A DNA stretch of 56,066 nucleotides, taken from contig CANRNE010000014.1 of assembly GCA_947631925.1 (NCBI GenBank), positions 1-56,066 of the forward strand, given 5' to 3'. Positions 23,802-31,680 of the stretch are shown here, one piece after another. A program made the position numbers and the translations under genes. The notes beneath the pieces were generated by a model. It saw only the letters and a program-made list of their open reading frames with translations. It ran no database searches and had not been told where the DNA came from. Position 1 is the first letter of the stretch. Each line of letters begins with the position of its first letter. The stretch comes from an uncultured Clostridia bacterium. GTDB taxonomy: Bacteria > Bacillota > Clostridia > Christensenellales > Borkfalkiaceae.

Positions 23802-25339
23802 GCCTTGTCCTCCAACGGACGGGCGACGGCCTTTCCGCTCTCGTCGAAGTCATAGACGACGTCCTCGTCTTTTTCGTGGGAATCGTACCATACCTGCGCG
23901 TAGAAGGGATTGGACTTCGCGAGGCGGTCGAAATCCCACGGCGTGGGCTGGCCGCAGACGGGGCACCAATGCCCGCCGCGAAGGATGGTGTACGGGGAGG
24001 ATTCGAAGGTGTGCCCGTCATGGCAGCGCCATTGCAGTTTATGGTAGGGGTCGCCGTCGTAGCTGTCCGAAAGGAGGGCGCCGCCGCGGAATGCCGCCGC
24101 ACGGGAAAAGTCGGTGAGCGACCAGTCCTCCTGCGGTTTGCTCTCGTCGTAGCCGTGGTCCAACAGGACGGCGCTTTCGGTGTCGCGCATCTTGTCATAG
24201 TCGCCGAAGTCCCCCTTCGCGAGGAGCTTGTACCCCTCCCAGCGCGAGGGCAGGGCCTTGGCGGCCTCCATCGAGCCGAATGTCGCCTTGACGCGCGCCG
24301 TATCGCCGTTCTTCACCCAGCGGTAGGGCGAATTGGGGTGATTGCGGAGCCTTCTGAACAGGAAGAGGTCGATGAGGCACTTGGGGACGAATTTGCCGAG
24401 CGCGTAAAGTTTGTGCGCGGCGCCGATTTCCTTCCAATATTCATGCACGTCGTCCCGCTGGTAGCCGAAGAGCTCCTCGAGCTCTGCGCCGTCCGAAAAC
24501 CACATGCCGTGGAAGTTGCGCGTTGCGAGCCATTTCGGCTGAAAGAACTTCTCCGCCGAGCCGCCGATGATGGCGAACCCGTCGTTGAAGGTGTCGTAGC
24601 CCGTCTCCATGCCCTTCTTGCCTGCGCCGATGTTGTAAATCTTCTTCCAGAACGAGGGGACCTCCCCCTTTTCGTCCCGTTCGAAGATGCGCTTGACGAG
24701 ATAGCCGCTGTCCCGCGAGCTCACCCATTCGAGGGGGGCGTTAGGGGCGGTGTGGAACATGAGCCCGTCCGAGATGTTGTCGTGCATCATGTTGGGGTGG
24801 AGCATTGCCGTCTGGCGCAGGACGACCCAACAGTCGAGTCCCGCCTCGAGGCAGTACCGCTCGCCGTACAGCTTGTGCATGGCGTAGTGGTCGAAGGGGC
24901 TGACGAGGAGGGGGTCCCCCACCCGTCCGAAGGGATGTTTTTCGTTGCGGTTCCCGTAGAGGGCGACCGTCGAGATGTGAATGTACTTGGGCTGGGGCGA
25001 GCAGGCCTTCACCGCGTCAATGAGGGCAACGGCGCCCCGCTTGTTGCATGCCTCGCTCGCGGCGGGGCTTGCGTCGGATGCGGGCGGGATGACCGCCGCC
25101 ATATGGAGGACGTAGTCCATTCCCTCGACGAGCGCGTCGCACGCCTTGCGATTTTCCAGATAGCCGCGCACAATTCCGATGCGCCCTTTATATAATTTCT
25201 TAAGTTTTTTGGCAAGTTTATCGTTCTTCTTTTTCGGGGTGAGGAAGACGCGGACGTACTCGACCCCCTCGAGCTCCATCGTCTGGCGGAGCGCTTCGCG
25301 CCCCATATTTCCGCTGACACCAGTCATGGCAATCTTCAT
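23798..25339 (-). CDS. NAD-dependent epimerase/dehydratase family protein with C-terminal zinc ribbon
   Basis: This 513-residue protein starts with the Rossmann motif MKIAMTGVSGNMGRE and has HMAAVIPP, an IHISTVALYG strand and the catalytic YxxxK of FDHYAMHKLYGE, so the N-terminal 300 residues form an extended SDR. The C-terminal part is unusual: residues of about 435-475 read CHDGHTFESSPY, then GGHWCPVCG. This is the CxxGHxF...WCPxC layout of a treble-clef zinc ribbon. I know no standard epimerase with this domain. The ribosome site is AAGGAGAAG. It is the first gene of an operon with the EFR1 ferredoxin, suggesting a redox or cofactor-linked reaction. The substrate is unknown. Confidence 0.85.
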   Translation of the reverse strand: MKIAMTGVSGNMGREALRQTMELEGVEYVRVFLTPKKKNDKLAKKLKKLYKGRIGIVRGYLENRKACDALVEGMDYVLHMAAVIPPASDASPAASEACNKRGAVALIDAVKACSPQPKYIHISTVALYGNRNEKHPFGRVGDPLLVSPFDHYAMHKLYGERYCLEAGLDCWVVLRQTAMLHPNMMHDNISDGLMFHTAPNAPLEWVSSRDSGYLVKRIFERDEKGEVPSFWKKIYNIGAGKKGMETGYDTFNDGFAIIGGSAEKFFQPKWLATRNFHGMWFSDGAELEELFGYQRDDVHEYWKEIGAAHKLYALGKFVPKCLIDLFLFRRLRNHPNSPYRWVKNGDTARVKATFGSMEAAKALPSRWEGYKLLAKGDFGDYDKMRDTESAVLLDHGYDESKPQEDWSLTDFSRAAAFRGGALLSDSYDGDPYHKLQWRCHDGHTFESSPYTILRGGHWCPVCGQPTPWDFDRLAKSNPFYAQVWYDSHEKDEDVVYDFDESGKAVARPLEDKA

Positions 25340-25407
25340 CTGTTCTTCTCCTTCGCCGCAAAATTTGCGCGGCGGCGCGGATAGGAGGGCCCCTCCGCGC
25401 TACCTTA

Positions 25408-25436
25408 AGTATACTTCTTTTCGCGGGCGATGTCAA
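25408..25436 (-). promoter_or_regulatory. Sigma-A promoter of the epimerase-ferredoxin operon
   Basis: TTGACA (25431-25436), a 17-bp spacer and TATACT (25408-25413) on the minus strand. Confidence 0.9.
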
Positions 25437-25510
25437 CCTCGTAATACTTTGATATGACTATTTTTTGTCGAAAAAGTGCGAAAGGACGGGAAAATTGTCA
25501 AAATATGCCA

Positions 25511-25538
25511 ACATCCGCCCGCAGGCGGATGTCTTTTT
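25511..25538. terminator. Hairpin at the end of the cdaA-tex array
   Basis: ACATCCGCC and GGCGGATGT form a 9-bp stem. The U-tract (CTTTTT) is on the plus strand; on the minus strand, where tex ends, only TGGCATATTTT follows, so termination there is less certain. Confidence 0.55.
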
Positions 25539-25546
25539 GAAAGCAT

Positions 25547-27715
25547 TTATGCTTTCGGCTTCTTCATCGTGAGGGAGATGCGGTTCTTCTTTTCGTCCAC
25601 TTCCTTCACCCAGACGGTGACGACGTCCCCCACCGAGAGCACCTCGGAGGGGTGGCGGATGAAGCGGTCGCAAATCTGGGAGATGTGGACGAGGCCGTCC
25701 TGATGCACGCCGATGTCCACGAAGGCGCCGAAGTCGATGACGTTGCGCACCGTCCCCTTGAGCTCCATGCCGACGGCGAGGTCCTTGATTTCGAGCACGT
25801 CGGTGCGGAGGACGGGCTTGGGCAGCTCGTCGCGGGGGTCCCGCCCCGGTTTCATGAGCTCGGTCGCGATGTCGTTCATGGTGGGGACGCCGACGCCGCA
25901 TTCCTCGGCGGTCTTTGCCTCCCCGTGCGCCTTGATGCGGTCGCGGAGCTCGGAGAGTCTGCCCGCGCGCACGTCCTCTTCGGTGTAGCCGCAGAGGGTG
26001 AGAAGTTTGCCCGCCGCGGGGTAGCTCTCGGGGTGGACTGCGGTGTTGTCGAGCACCTCGCGGCTCTCGGGCACGCGCAAGAATCCCGCGCATTGCTCAA
26101 ATGCCTTCGCGCCCACGCCCTTGACCTTGGTGAGCTGTCTGCGCGAAGTGAAGGCGCCGTTCTCCTCCCGATATTTGACGATATTCGCCGCGACGCCCGC
26201 ATTCAGTCCCGACACGCGGGAGAGGAGGGGCGCAGAGGCCGTGTTGACGTCCACGCCCACCGCGTTGACGCAGTCCTCGACGACGCCCGTGAGGGCATCC
26301 GAGAGCCGCTTTTCGGGCATGTCGTGCTGATACTGTCCGACGCCGATGGACTTGGGGTCAATCTTTACGAGCTCGGCGAGCGGGTCCTGCAATCTCCTTG
26401 CGATGGAGACGGCGGAGCGGAGGTTGACGTCGTATTCGGGGAATTCCTCCGCCGCGAGTTTGGAGGCGGAATACACCGAGGCGCCCGCCTCGTTGACAAT
26501 CATGTAGGAGACGCCGCTGCCGCTTCCCAAAGAGGCGATGAGCTCGACCGTCATGCGCTCCGTCTCGCGGCTCGCCGTGCCGTTGCCGATGGCGATGTGT
26601 TTGACTTTGTCCTTTCTGATGAGGGCAGAGAGCTTGGCGATGCACTCCTGCTTCTGCCGTTCCCCGTAGGTGGGATAGACGACGGTCGTGTCGAGCACCT
26701 TTCCCGTGCCGTCGACGACGGCGACTTTACAGCCCATGCGATATCCGGGGTCGAGCCCCATCGTGACGAATCCCTTGACGGGGGGCTGCATGAGGAGGGG
26801 CTTTAAGTTGAGGGCGAACTGCCCGATGGCGCCCTCGTTTGCCGCATCCGTGAGCATGGAGCGAATCTCCCGCTCGACGGCGGGGAAGATGAGGCGGTCG
26901 TAGGCGTCCCCCGCGGCGGCCTCCACAAGGGCGGTGGAGGCGCAGTCGGGTTTCTTCACCGAGCGGCGCGTGACGAGGGCGAGCGCGACGCTCCTGTCGA
27001 TGGAGATGCCCACTTTGAGTACTTCCTCCCGCTCCCCGCGGTTGAAGGCGAGCACCTGATGGCCCTGCACCTTGCAGACGGGCGAGGAAAAGGCATAGTA
27101 GTTGCGGTAGACGGTGTCCTCGGGGTCCTTCTTCGCCGCCGCCGTGACGACGTTGGCGTACTTTATGAAGAAGTTGCGGAGCGCCTTTCTGATCTCCGCG
27201 CTGTCCGAGATGCGTTCCGCGATGATGTCGGACGCCCCCGCGAGCGCTTCCTCGGGGGTGTTGACGCCCTTCTCGGGGTCGACGTATTTTTTCGCCTCCT
27301 CTTCGGGGACGGGGCAGTCGGGCTCCTGCGCAAACAGGATGTCCGCGAGGGGCTCCAACCCCCTCTCCTTGGCGACGGTGGCGCGCGTTCTGCGCTTCTG
27401 CTTGTAGGGGCGGTATAAGTCCTCCACCTCGGCGAGCGTGGCGGCGTTTTCGATGGCCGTCTGCAGTTCGGGGGTGAGCTTGCCCTGCCCCTCGATGGAG
27501 CGGATGACTTCCCCCTTTCTCTCCTCGAGGTTGCGAAGGTAGGCGAGGCGGTCGGCAAGGGTGCGGATGGCCTGATCGTCCATCGCGCCGTGCATCTCCT
27601 TGCGGTAGCGGGCGATGAAGGGCACGGTGTTGCCCTCATCGAGCAGGGTGACGACGTTTCTCACATGGTCTTCCTGTTTTCCGAGTTCTGCGGCGAGTGT
27701 CTTGATGATATCCAT
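25547..27715 (-). CDS. tex: Tex family RNA-binding protein with S1 domain
   Basis: Tex is a conserved transcription-associated protein. The 722-residue product has the Tex N-terminal helical domains (LLDEGNTVPFIARYRKEMHGAMDDQAIRTLADRLAYLRNLEERKGEV, in part), the YqgF-like RNase H fold (GLDPGYRMGCKVAVVDGTGKVLDTTVVYPTYG), helix-hairpin-helix motifs (VDVNTASAPLLSRVSGLNAGVAANIVKYR), and a C-terminal S1 domain at about 645-715 (LKGTVRNVIDFGAFVDIGVHQDGLVHIS). The length is typical. It is the last gene of the array and follows AAGGAGACACT. Confidence 0.97.
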   Translation of the reverse strand: MDIIKTLAAELGKQEDHVRNVVTLLDEGNTVPFIARYRKEMHGAMDDQAIRTLADRLAYLRNLEERKGEVIRSIEGQGKLTPELQTAIENAATLAEVEDLYRPYKQKRRTRATVAKERGLEPLADILFAQEPDCPVPEEEAKKYVDPEKGVNTPEEALAGASDIIAERISDSAEIRKALRNFFIKYANVVTAAAKKDPEDTVYRNYYAFSSPVCKVQGHQVLAFNRGEREEVLKVGISIDRSVALALVTRRSVKKPDCASTALVEAAAGDAYDRLIFPAVEREIRSMLTDAANEGAIGQFALNLKPLLMQPPVKGFVTMGLDPGYRMGCKVAVVDGTGKVLDTTVVYPTYGERQKQECIAKLSALIRKDKVKHIAIGNGTASRETERMTVELIASLGSGSGVSYMIVNEAGASVYSASKLAAEEFPEYDVNLRSAVSIARRLQDPLAELVKIDPKSIGVGQYQHDMPEKRLSDALTGVVEDCVNAVGVDVNTASAPLLSRVSGLNAGVAANIVKYREENGAFTSRRQLTKVKGVGAKAFEQCAGFLRVPESREVLDNTAVHPESYPAAGKLLTLCGYTEEDVRAGRLSELRDRIKAHGEAKTAEECGVGVPTMNDIATELMKPGRDPRDELPKPVLRTDVLEIKDLAVGMELKGTVRNVIDFGAFVDIGVHQDGLVHISQICDRFIRHPSEVLSVGDVVTVWVKEVDEKKNRISLTMKKPKA

Positions 27716-27724
27716 AGTGTCTCC

Positions 27725-28234
27725 TTAGCGTCTGCGTTTCTTTTTCCCTTGGAAGAAGCCGCAGAGTTTGAGCATGCAGAATCCCGCGACGAGGAAGAGC
27801 AAGACTGCGGCAAAGAAGATGACGACGAGCCAGCCGAGCGCCTTGGAATTGGCGTCGTCGTTGTATTGGTCGAGGGAGGCGATGTTTTCCTTGAAATCCT
27901 CGATGCGGAAGGCGACTGCGAAGTTCTCCTCCCCCTTCTTGAGGCCGTAGGCAATCTTCTGCCCCACGGCGATATGGGTGGGGTCCCCCTCGATGGCGTT
28001 GGGGTCGAGGGTGAAGGAGAGCTCCTCCTTTTCCCCCTCCTTGGTCTCGTGTTCCACCGTGATGAAGTACCCCTCTTCCCGCTCTTCGCAGGAGAGGACG
28101 ACGGCGTTGCCCGTCTCCCCCATCTGCGCCGCCCCGAAGAACCCGGGGACGAGCAGGAATACGACCAGAAGGCCGATGTCGAGCAAGAGACAGAGACAGA
28201 TTACGGTGATGTAGGCAATGTTGCGTTTTGTCAC
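27725..28234 (-). CDS. Two-pass membrane protein of unknown function
   Basis: The 169-residue protein has an N-terminal membrane segment (ITVICLCLLLDIGLLVVFLLV, about 8-28) and a second at about 130-155 (LGWLVVIFFAAVLLFLVAGFCML). A soluble acidic region of about 100 residues between them should face outside, and the tail is KKKRRR. The middle region (GNAVVLSCEEREEGYFITVEHETKEGEKEELSF) reads as beta strands and may be a small barrel; I recognise no family. The start overlaps the lysC stop by 4 nt, and tex follows 9 bp on. Confidence 0.75.
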   Translation of the reverse strand: MTKRNIAYITVICLCLLLDIGLLVVFLLVPGFFGAAQMGETGNAVVLSCEEREEGYFITVEHETKEGEKEELSFTLDPNAIEGDPTHIAVGQKIAYGLKKGEENFAVAFRIEDFKENIASLDQYNDDANSKALGWLVVIFFAAVLLFLVAGFCMLKLCGFFQGKKKRRR

Positions 28235-29547
28235 GTCTGACCTCCGAAAAATTCGTCGTAGACCGCACGCACGGTGCGCTCGTAGTTTTCCTCCGCCACG
28301 CCCACGATGATGTTGAGCTCGGAGGAGCCTTGGTCTATCATGCGGACGTTGACGCCCGCACGGGCGATGGCGCGGAAGAGGCGGGCGGAAGTGCCCACGT
28401 TGCGGCTCATGCCGTGCCCCACGACGGCAATCAGCGCGATGTCGCCGAAGGTTGCAATCCTGTCGGGGTGCGCCTCCGCCCGAATCTCCTCGAGGACCTG
28501 CCCCAGCGTGTCCCCCTTCAGATAGTCGCTGTCGATGATAAAGGACATGGTGTCGATGCCCGAGGGGAGATGTTCAAAGGAAATCCCGTGCCGAAGCAGG
28601 ACGCCGAGGACGCGGTAGGTGAAGCCGAGCTCGGTGTTCATGAGGGACTTTTCGAGCTGAATGACGGAGAAGTTCTTCCTGCCCGCGATGCCCGTCACCG
28701 TCCTGCCCGAATACTGATATTTGGAGGTGGGGACGATGAGCGTTCCCCTGTCCCCGGGGCGGAAGGTGTTGCGGATGGAGATGGGGATGTCCGCCTCCCG
28801 CACGGGGAAGATGGACTCGCTGTGCATGACGCTTGCGCCCATGTAGGACAGCTCGCGCAGTTCGCGGTAGGAGAGCGTGGGAATGCCCGCGGGCGCGGGG
28901 ACGATGCGGGGGTCGCAGGCGAGAAACCCGCTCACGTCCGTCCAGTTTTCATAGAGGTCCGCCCCCACCGCACGGGCGACGACGGCGCCCGAGATGTCGC
29001 TCCCTCCCCGCGAGAAGGTGACGACGTTCCCCTCTTCGTCGGAGCCGTAAAATCCCGCGACGACGGCGCGCTGCCCCACCGCCCTTTTCACGAGGGGATA
29101 GGACGCTGCGGGGTCGAAGACGCCGCCCGAAAACTTCACGCAGGTCGCGGCGTCCACAAAGGGAACGTCGAGGAGGGCCGCCATGACGATGCCCGTCAGG
29201 TACTCCCCGCGGGAGGCGGTGAACGCCTCGCTGCGCACCGCTTCGATGCGGCGCCCGGTCTCCTCGAGAAGGGATTGGATATCGAGCGTGATGCCCGTCT
29301 CGCGGACGATGGAAGTAAAGCGCGCAGCGACTTTTTGATAGCTCTCGCCGACATGCCCCTCCCGCATGAGCTCCGCGTGGGCGGCATACAGAAGGTCGGT
29401 GACCTTGTTGTCCCCGCCGTACCGCTTCCCCGGCGCCGAGACGACGACATATTTTCTCGCGGGGTCCTCTTCGAGAATATCTTTGACGTGCAGCATCGTG
29501 ATGCCGTCCGCCATCGAGGTCCCGCCGAATTTACAGACCTTAATCAT
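28231..29547 (-). CDS. lysC: Aspartate kinase
   Basis: Aspartate kinase phosphorylates aspartate, the first step towards lysine, methionine, threonine and diaminopimelate. The 438-residue protein has the N-terminal KFGGTSMADG signature, the kinase fold with FSRGGSDISGAVVARAVGADLYENWTDV (in part) near residues 190-220, and two C-terminal ACT domains (FSVIQLEKSLM, LIAVVGHGMSRNVGTSARLFRAI). The ACT domains imply feedback by an amino acid. A monofunctional kinase is predicted. It overlaps the DUF1015 gene by 8 nt. Diaminopimelate is also needed for spores, but no direct link is visible. Confidence 0.96.
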   Translation of the reverse strand: MIKVCKFGGTSMADGITMLHVKDILEEDPARKYVVVSAPGKRYGGDNKVTDLLYAAHAELMREGHVGESYQKVAARFTSIVRETGITLDIQSLLEETGRRIEAVRSEAFTASRGEYLTGIVMAALLDVPFVDAATCVKFSGGVFDPAASYPLVKRAVGQRAVVAGFYGSDEEGNVVTFSRGGSDISGAVVARAVGADLYENWTDVSGFLACDPRIVPAPAGIPTLSYRELRELSYMGASVMHSESIFPVREADIPISIRNTFRPGDRGTLIVPTSKYQYSGRTVTGIAGRKNFSVIQLEKSLMNTELGFTYRVLGVLLRHGISFEHLPSGIDTMSFIIDSDYLKGDTLGQVLEEIRAEAHPDRIATFGDIALIAVVGHGMSRNVGTSARLFRAIARAGVNVRMIDQGSSELNIIVGVAEENYERTVRAVYDEFFGGQT

Positions 29548-30634
29548 ACCCGATTTCTCTCACCTCGAGCGCATACCGCTCCTCGCCCGCGGGGAGGGCG
29601 AAATAGGGCATGGGGAGCTCCTTGGGGGAGACGAACAGGTCCCCCTTGTCGGGCACGGGGAGAAGGATTGCCGCGCAGTCCGCCCCCTCGGCACGCGCAA
29701 TCGCCGCTCCCTCGTCCCGCTCATAGAGCACGGAGCCGCCGCACTCCTCTGCAAGACGGGCGAGCAGTCCGTCGCACCGCGCGATATTCTCGGGCGTCGC
29801 AAGGGAGAGACGGAAGACGTTCCCCTGCCGCTTGCAGCGAAGATTCCGGTTGAAGCAGCTCGCGACGAGGTCGGACGGGATTCCCTCCGCGATGCGGTGA
29901 ATGGGCGAAAGACGGACGGCGTCGTCGTACGCATTGACGTACTCTGCCGTGACGAAGCGGGCGGGATGGTTGCGCAACGCCTCGCGGGAGATGCTCTTTT
30001 TCACCTCCTCCCAGTATGCCTTGGCGGCGACCGCCTCCTCGAGCCCGCCGATGACGGTGTAGCACGGGTCCCCGCGGGAGAGCGTCTCTTCGGACACCCC
30101 CTTCGCGAGGGGCATGGGGATAAACTTCCCCGTCACCTTGCCTTGGGACGGGGTGAAGGAGTACATCTGTTCGAGGTCGCTTCCCGCCTCGGAGAGCGCC
30201 CGTGACCGCTTGTCGCGGTAGAGCACGACGACGGTGGAACATTCTATCGGCATGCGTCTGCGGAGACGGAGCAGGGACTTCGCGCGGGTCTCGTCCCAGA
30301 GGGAGGAGAGCACGGCGAGGGAATTCCCCGTCCCGATGGAGAGCGCCTCGAGGTCGAGTGTGGCGACAAGCCCCCTTCGCACCCCGCCCTCCACACGGCG
30401 CTCCGCGAGAATGGAGCCGCGGCGAATTTTCTCCACCCTGTCCGAAGTCAGAAGGCGGAATGCCCGCTCGCGCAGGACCTCAATCGCCTGTTCCTCCTCT
30501 TCCTCGGAGAGCCCTTCGGGGAGAAAGAGGTCGGCTGCGGTGTCCTCTTCCGAAGTTCCGAAAGACGCGGGCCAGCGCTGTTCCCCCTTGACAGGCAAAA
30601 TGAAGCGGGGGATTTTCGTGCAATCGCGTATCAT
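29540..30634 (-). CDS. DUF1015 family protein
   Basis: The start at 30634 is the ATG overlapping the TGA of the 40-codon gene, with GGCGGT just ahead. The 364-residue protein has the DUF1015 pattern RRGLVATLDLEALSIGTGNSLAVLSSLWDETRAK (read in parts), followed by an RMPIECSTVVVLYRDKRS strand that matches the iRxxAxlElPH region of that family, and SPIHRIAEGIPSDL, which corresponds to its conserved His region. The function of DUF1015 is unknown; family members often lie near amino-acid genes, and lysC follows here. Divergence from the usual motifs lowers confidence. Confidence 0.7.
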   Translation of the reverse strand: MIRDCTKIPRFILPVKGEQRWPASFGTSEEDTAADLFLPEGLSEEEEEQAIEVLRERAFRLLTSDRVEKIRRGSILAERRVEGGVRRGLVATLDLEALSIGTGNSLAVLSSLWDETRAKSLLRLRRRMPIECSTVVVLYRDKRSRALSEAGSDLEQMYSFTPSQGKVTGKFIPMPLAKGVSEETLSRGDPCYTVIGGLEEAVAAKAYWEEVKKSISREALRNHPARFVTAEYVNAYDDAVRLSPIHRIAEGIPSDLVASCFNRNLRCKRQGNVFRLSLATPENIARCDGLLARLAEECGGSVLYERDEGAAIARAEGADCAAILLPVPDKGDLFVSPKELPMPYFALPAGEERYALEVREIGYD

Positions 30635-30753
30635 ACCGCCAACATGCGTGCCACGAAGACGGCGAGGGCGCACGCAAATCCGCAGGCGAGTGCGAGAAGT
30701 TTGAGGGGCACGTGCTGTGTGAACAGTCTCTTCAAGAATTCTGCAAATTTCAT
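30631..30753 (-). CDS. 40-residue CdaR-like membrane protein behind cdaA
   Basis: ATG at 30753 overlaps the cdaA stop (ATGA) and the stop at 30631-30633 overlaps the next ATG, so this small frame is tightly coupled on both sides. The product has a charged N-terminus (MKFAEFLKRLFTQH), then VPLKLLALACGFACALAVFV as one membrane segment, and ends RMLAV. CdaR proteins, usually encoded directly after cdaA, begin with the same pattern (a short amphipathic stretch, then PLKLLALLLAxxLW). Here the extracellular YbbR repeats are wholly missing. It looks like CdaR reduced to its membrane anchor, but a chance or unrelated small protein is possible. It has no separate strong ribosome site. Confidence 0.7.
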   Translation of the reverse strand: MKFAEFLKRLFTQHVPLKLLALACGFACALAVFVARMLAV

Positions 30754-31574
30754 TTCTTACCCTCCGCGTTGAATTCCTTCCAGTAGTATTCTTTGAGGAA
30801 GCGTTTCAGCCCCTCGGAGTCGACATAGCGGGTGATTTCCCCGTGCTTTACGGTGGAGACAATGCCCGTCTCCTCGGAGACGACGATGGCGGACACGTCC
30901 GCAATCTCGGTGACGCCAATCCCCGCGCGGTGACGGGTGCCGTATTCCTTGGGGAAGTCCTTCTGCGTAAGGGGCAAAAAGCACCCCGCCGCCTGAATGC
31001 TGTCGCCGAAGATTATCATCGCGCCGTCATGCAGGGGCGCCTTGGGAATGAAGATTCCCTCGATGAGCTGGCTGGAAATCTTTGCGCCGAGCGCCACGCC
31101 GCTCTCGATAATCTCCTTGGGCAGGTTGCCGTTGGAGAGCACGATGAGGGCGCCGATGTCGTTCTTGGACAAATTCTGCACCGCCTTCACGATGCCTGTG
31201 ATGTATTCGTCCGCCCGCACGGCGACTGCCGTCGAATGGGCTGCCGCGGCGGAGGAGGCCGCCTTGGGCGCGTGCTTGCCCGCATTCCAGATTCCCCTCT
31301 TGAGTTCGGTGTTGAACAGGAAGAGGAAAAAGAGGGAGAGCGTGAGGAAGCTGACATAAAATTCCGTCACGAAGGAATGCCCCGAGCACAGAAGGACGGT
31401 GACGAGCATGGCGACGAGGACGAGATAGACGGGCAGAAAGCGCCGCGCGTTGTTCTCCCACAGCGTGCGCATGACGAGATAGAGCACGACGGTGAAGAAG
31501 AGCGCCTCCAAAATGACGGTCCATTCGAAGCCGTCTGCCGTGAAGAATTGTTTGAGGCTTTCCCAAATGGGCAT
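30750..31574 (-). CDS. cdaA: Diadenylate cyclase CdaA
   Basis: CdaA condenses two ATP to c-di-AMP, which controls potassium transport and wall turgor. The start is the ATG at 31574 after AAGGAGGATTTT. The 274-residue product has three N-terminal membrane helices within about residues 15-95. A DAC domain follows with the active-site motifs PLHDGAMII near residue 190 and GTRHRAGIGVTE near 220. The length matches the family. The usual downstream order cdaA-cdaR-glmM is broken: a 40-codon CdaR-like frame follows and then DUF1015, lysC and tex instead of glmM. A promoter lies 59 bp upstream. Confidence 0.95.
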   Translation of the reverse strand: MPIWESLKQFFTADGFEWTVILEALFFTVVLYLVMRTLWENNARRFLPVYLVLVAMLVTVLLCSGHSFVTEFYVSFLTLSLFFLFLFNTELKRGIWNAGKHAPKAASSAAAAHSTAVAVRADEYITGIVKAVQNLSKNDIGALIVLSNGNLPKEIIESGVALGAKISSQLIEGIFIPKAPLHDGAMIIFGDSIQAAGCFLPLTQKDFPKEYGTRHRAGIGVTEIADVSAIVVSEETGIVSTVKHGEITRYVDSEGLKRFLKEYYWKEFNAEGKK

Positions 31575-31632
31575 AAAATCCTCCTTTCCGCGTGCGGGCG
31601 GGCCCGCGCGCAACGTAGTTTCACTATTGTAT

Positions 31633-31661
31633 TATAGCGGTTTCCGAAAAAAATTGCAATG
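31633..31661 (-). promoter_or_regulatory. Sigma-A promoter of cdaA
   Basis: TTGCAA (31656-31661), a 17-bp spacer and TATAAT (31633-31638) on the minus strand. It lies just past the holA stop, with no terminator between, so upstream read-through into cdaA is likely. Confidence 0.8.
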
Positions 31662-31680
31662 CGTTTTCGGCGGCTTTTGC

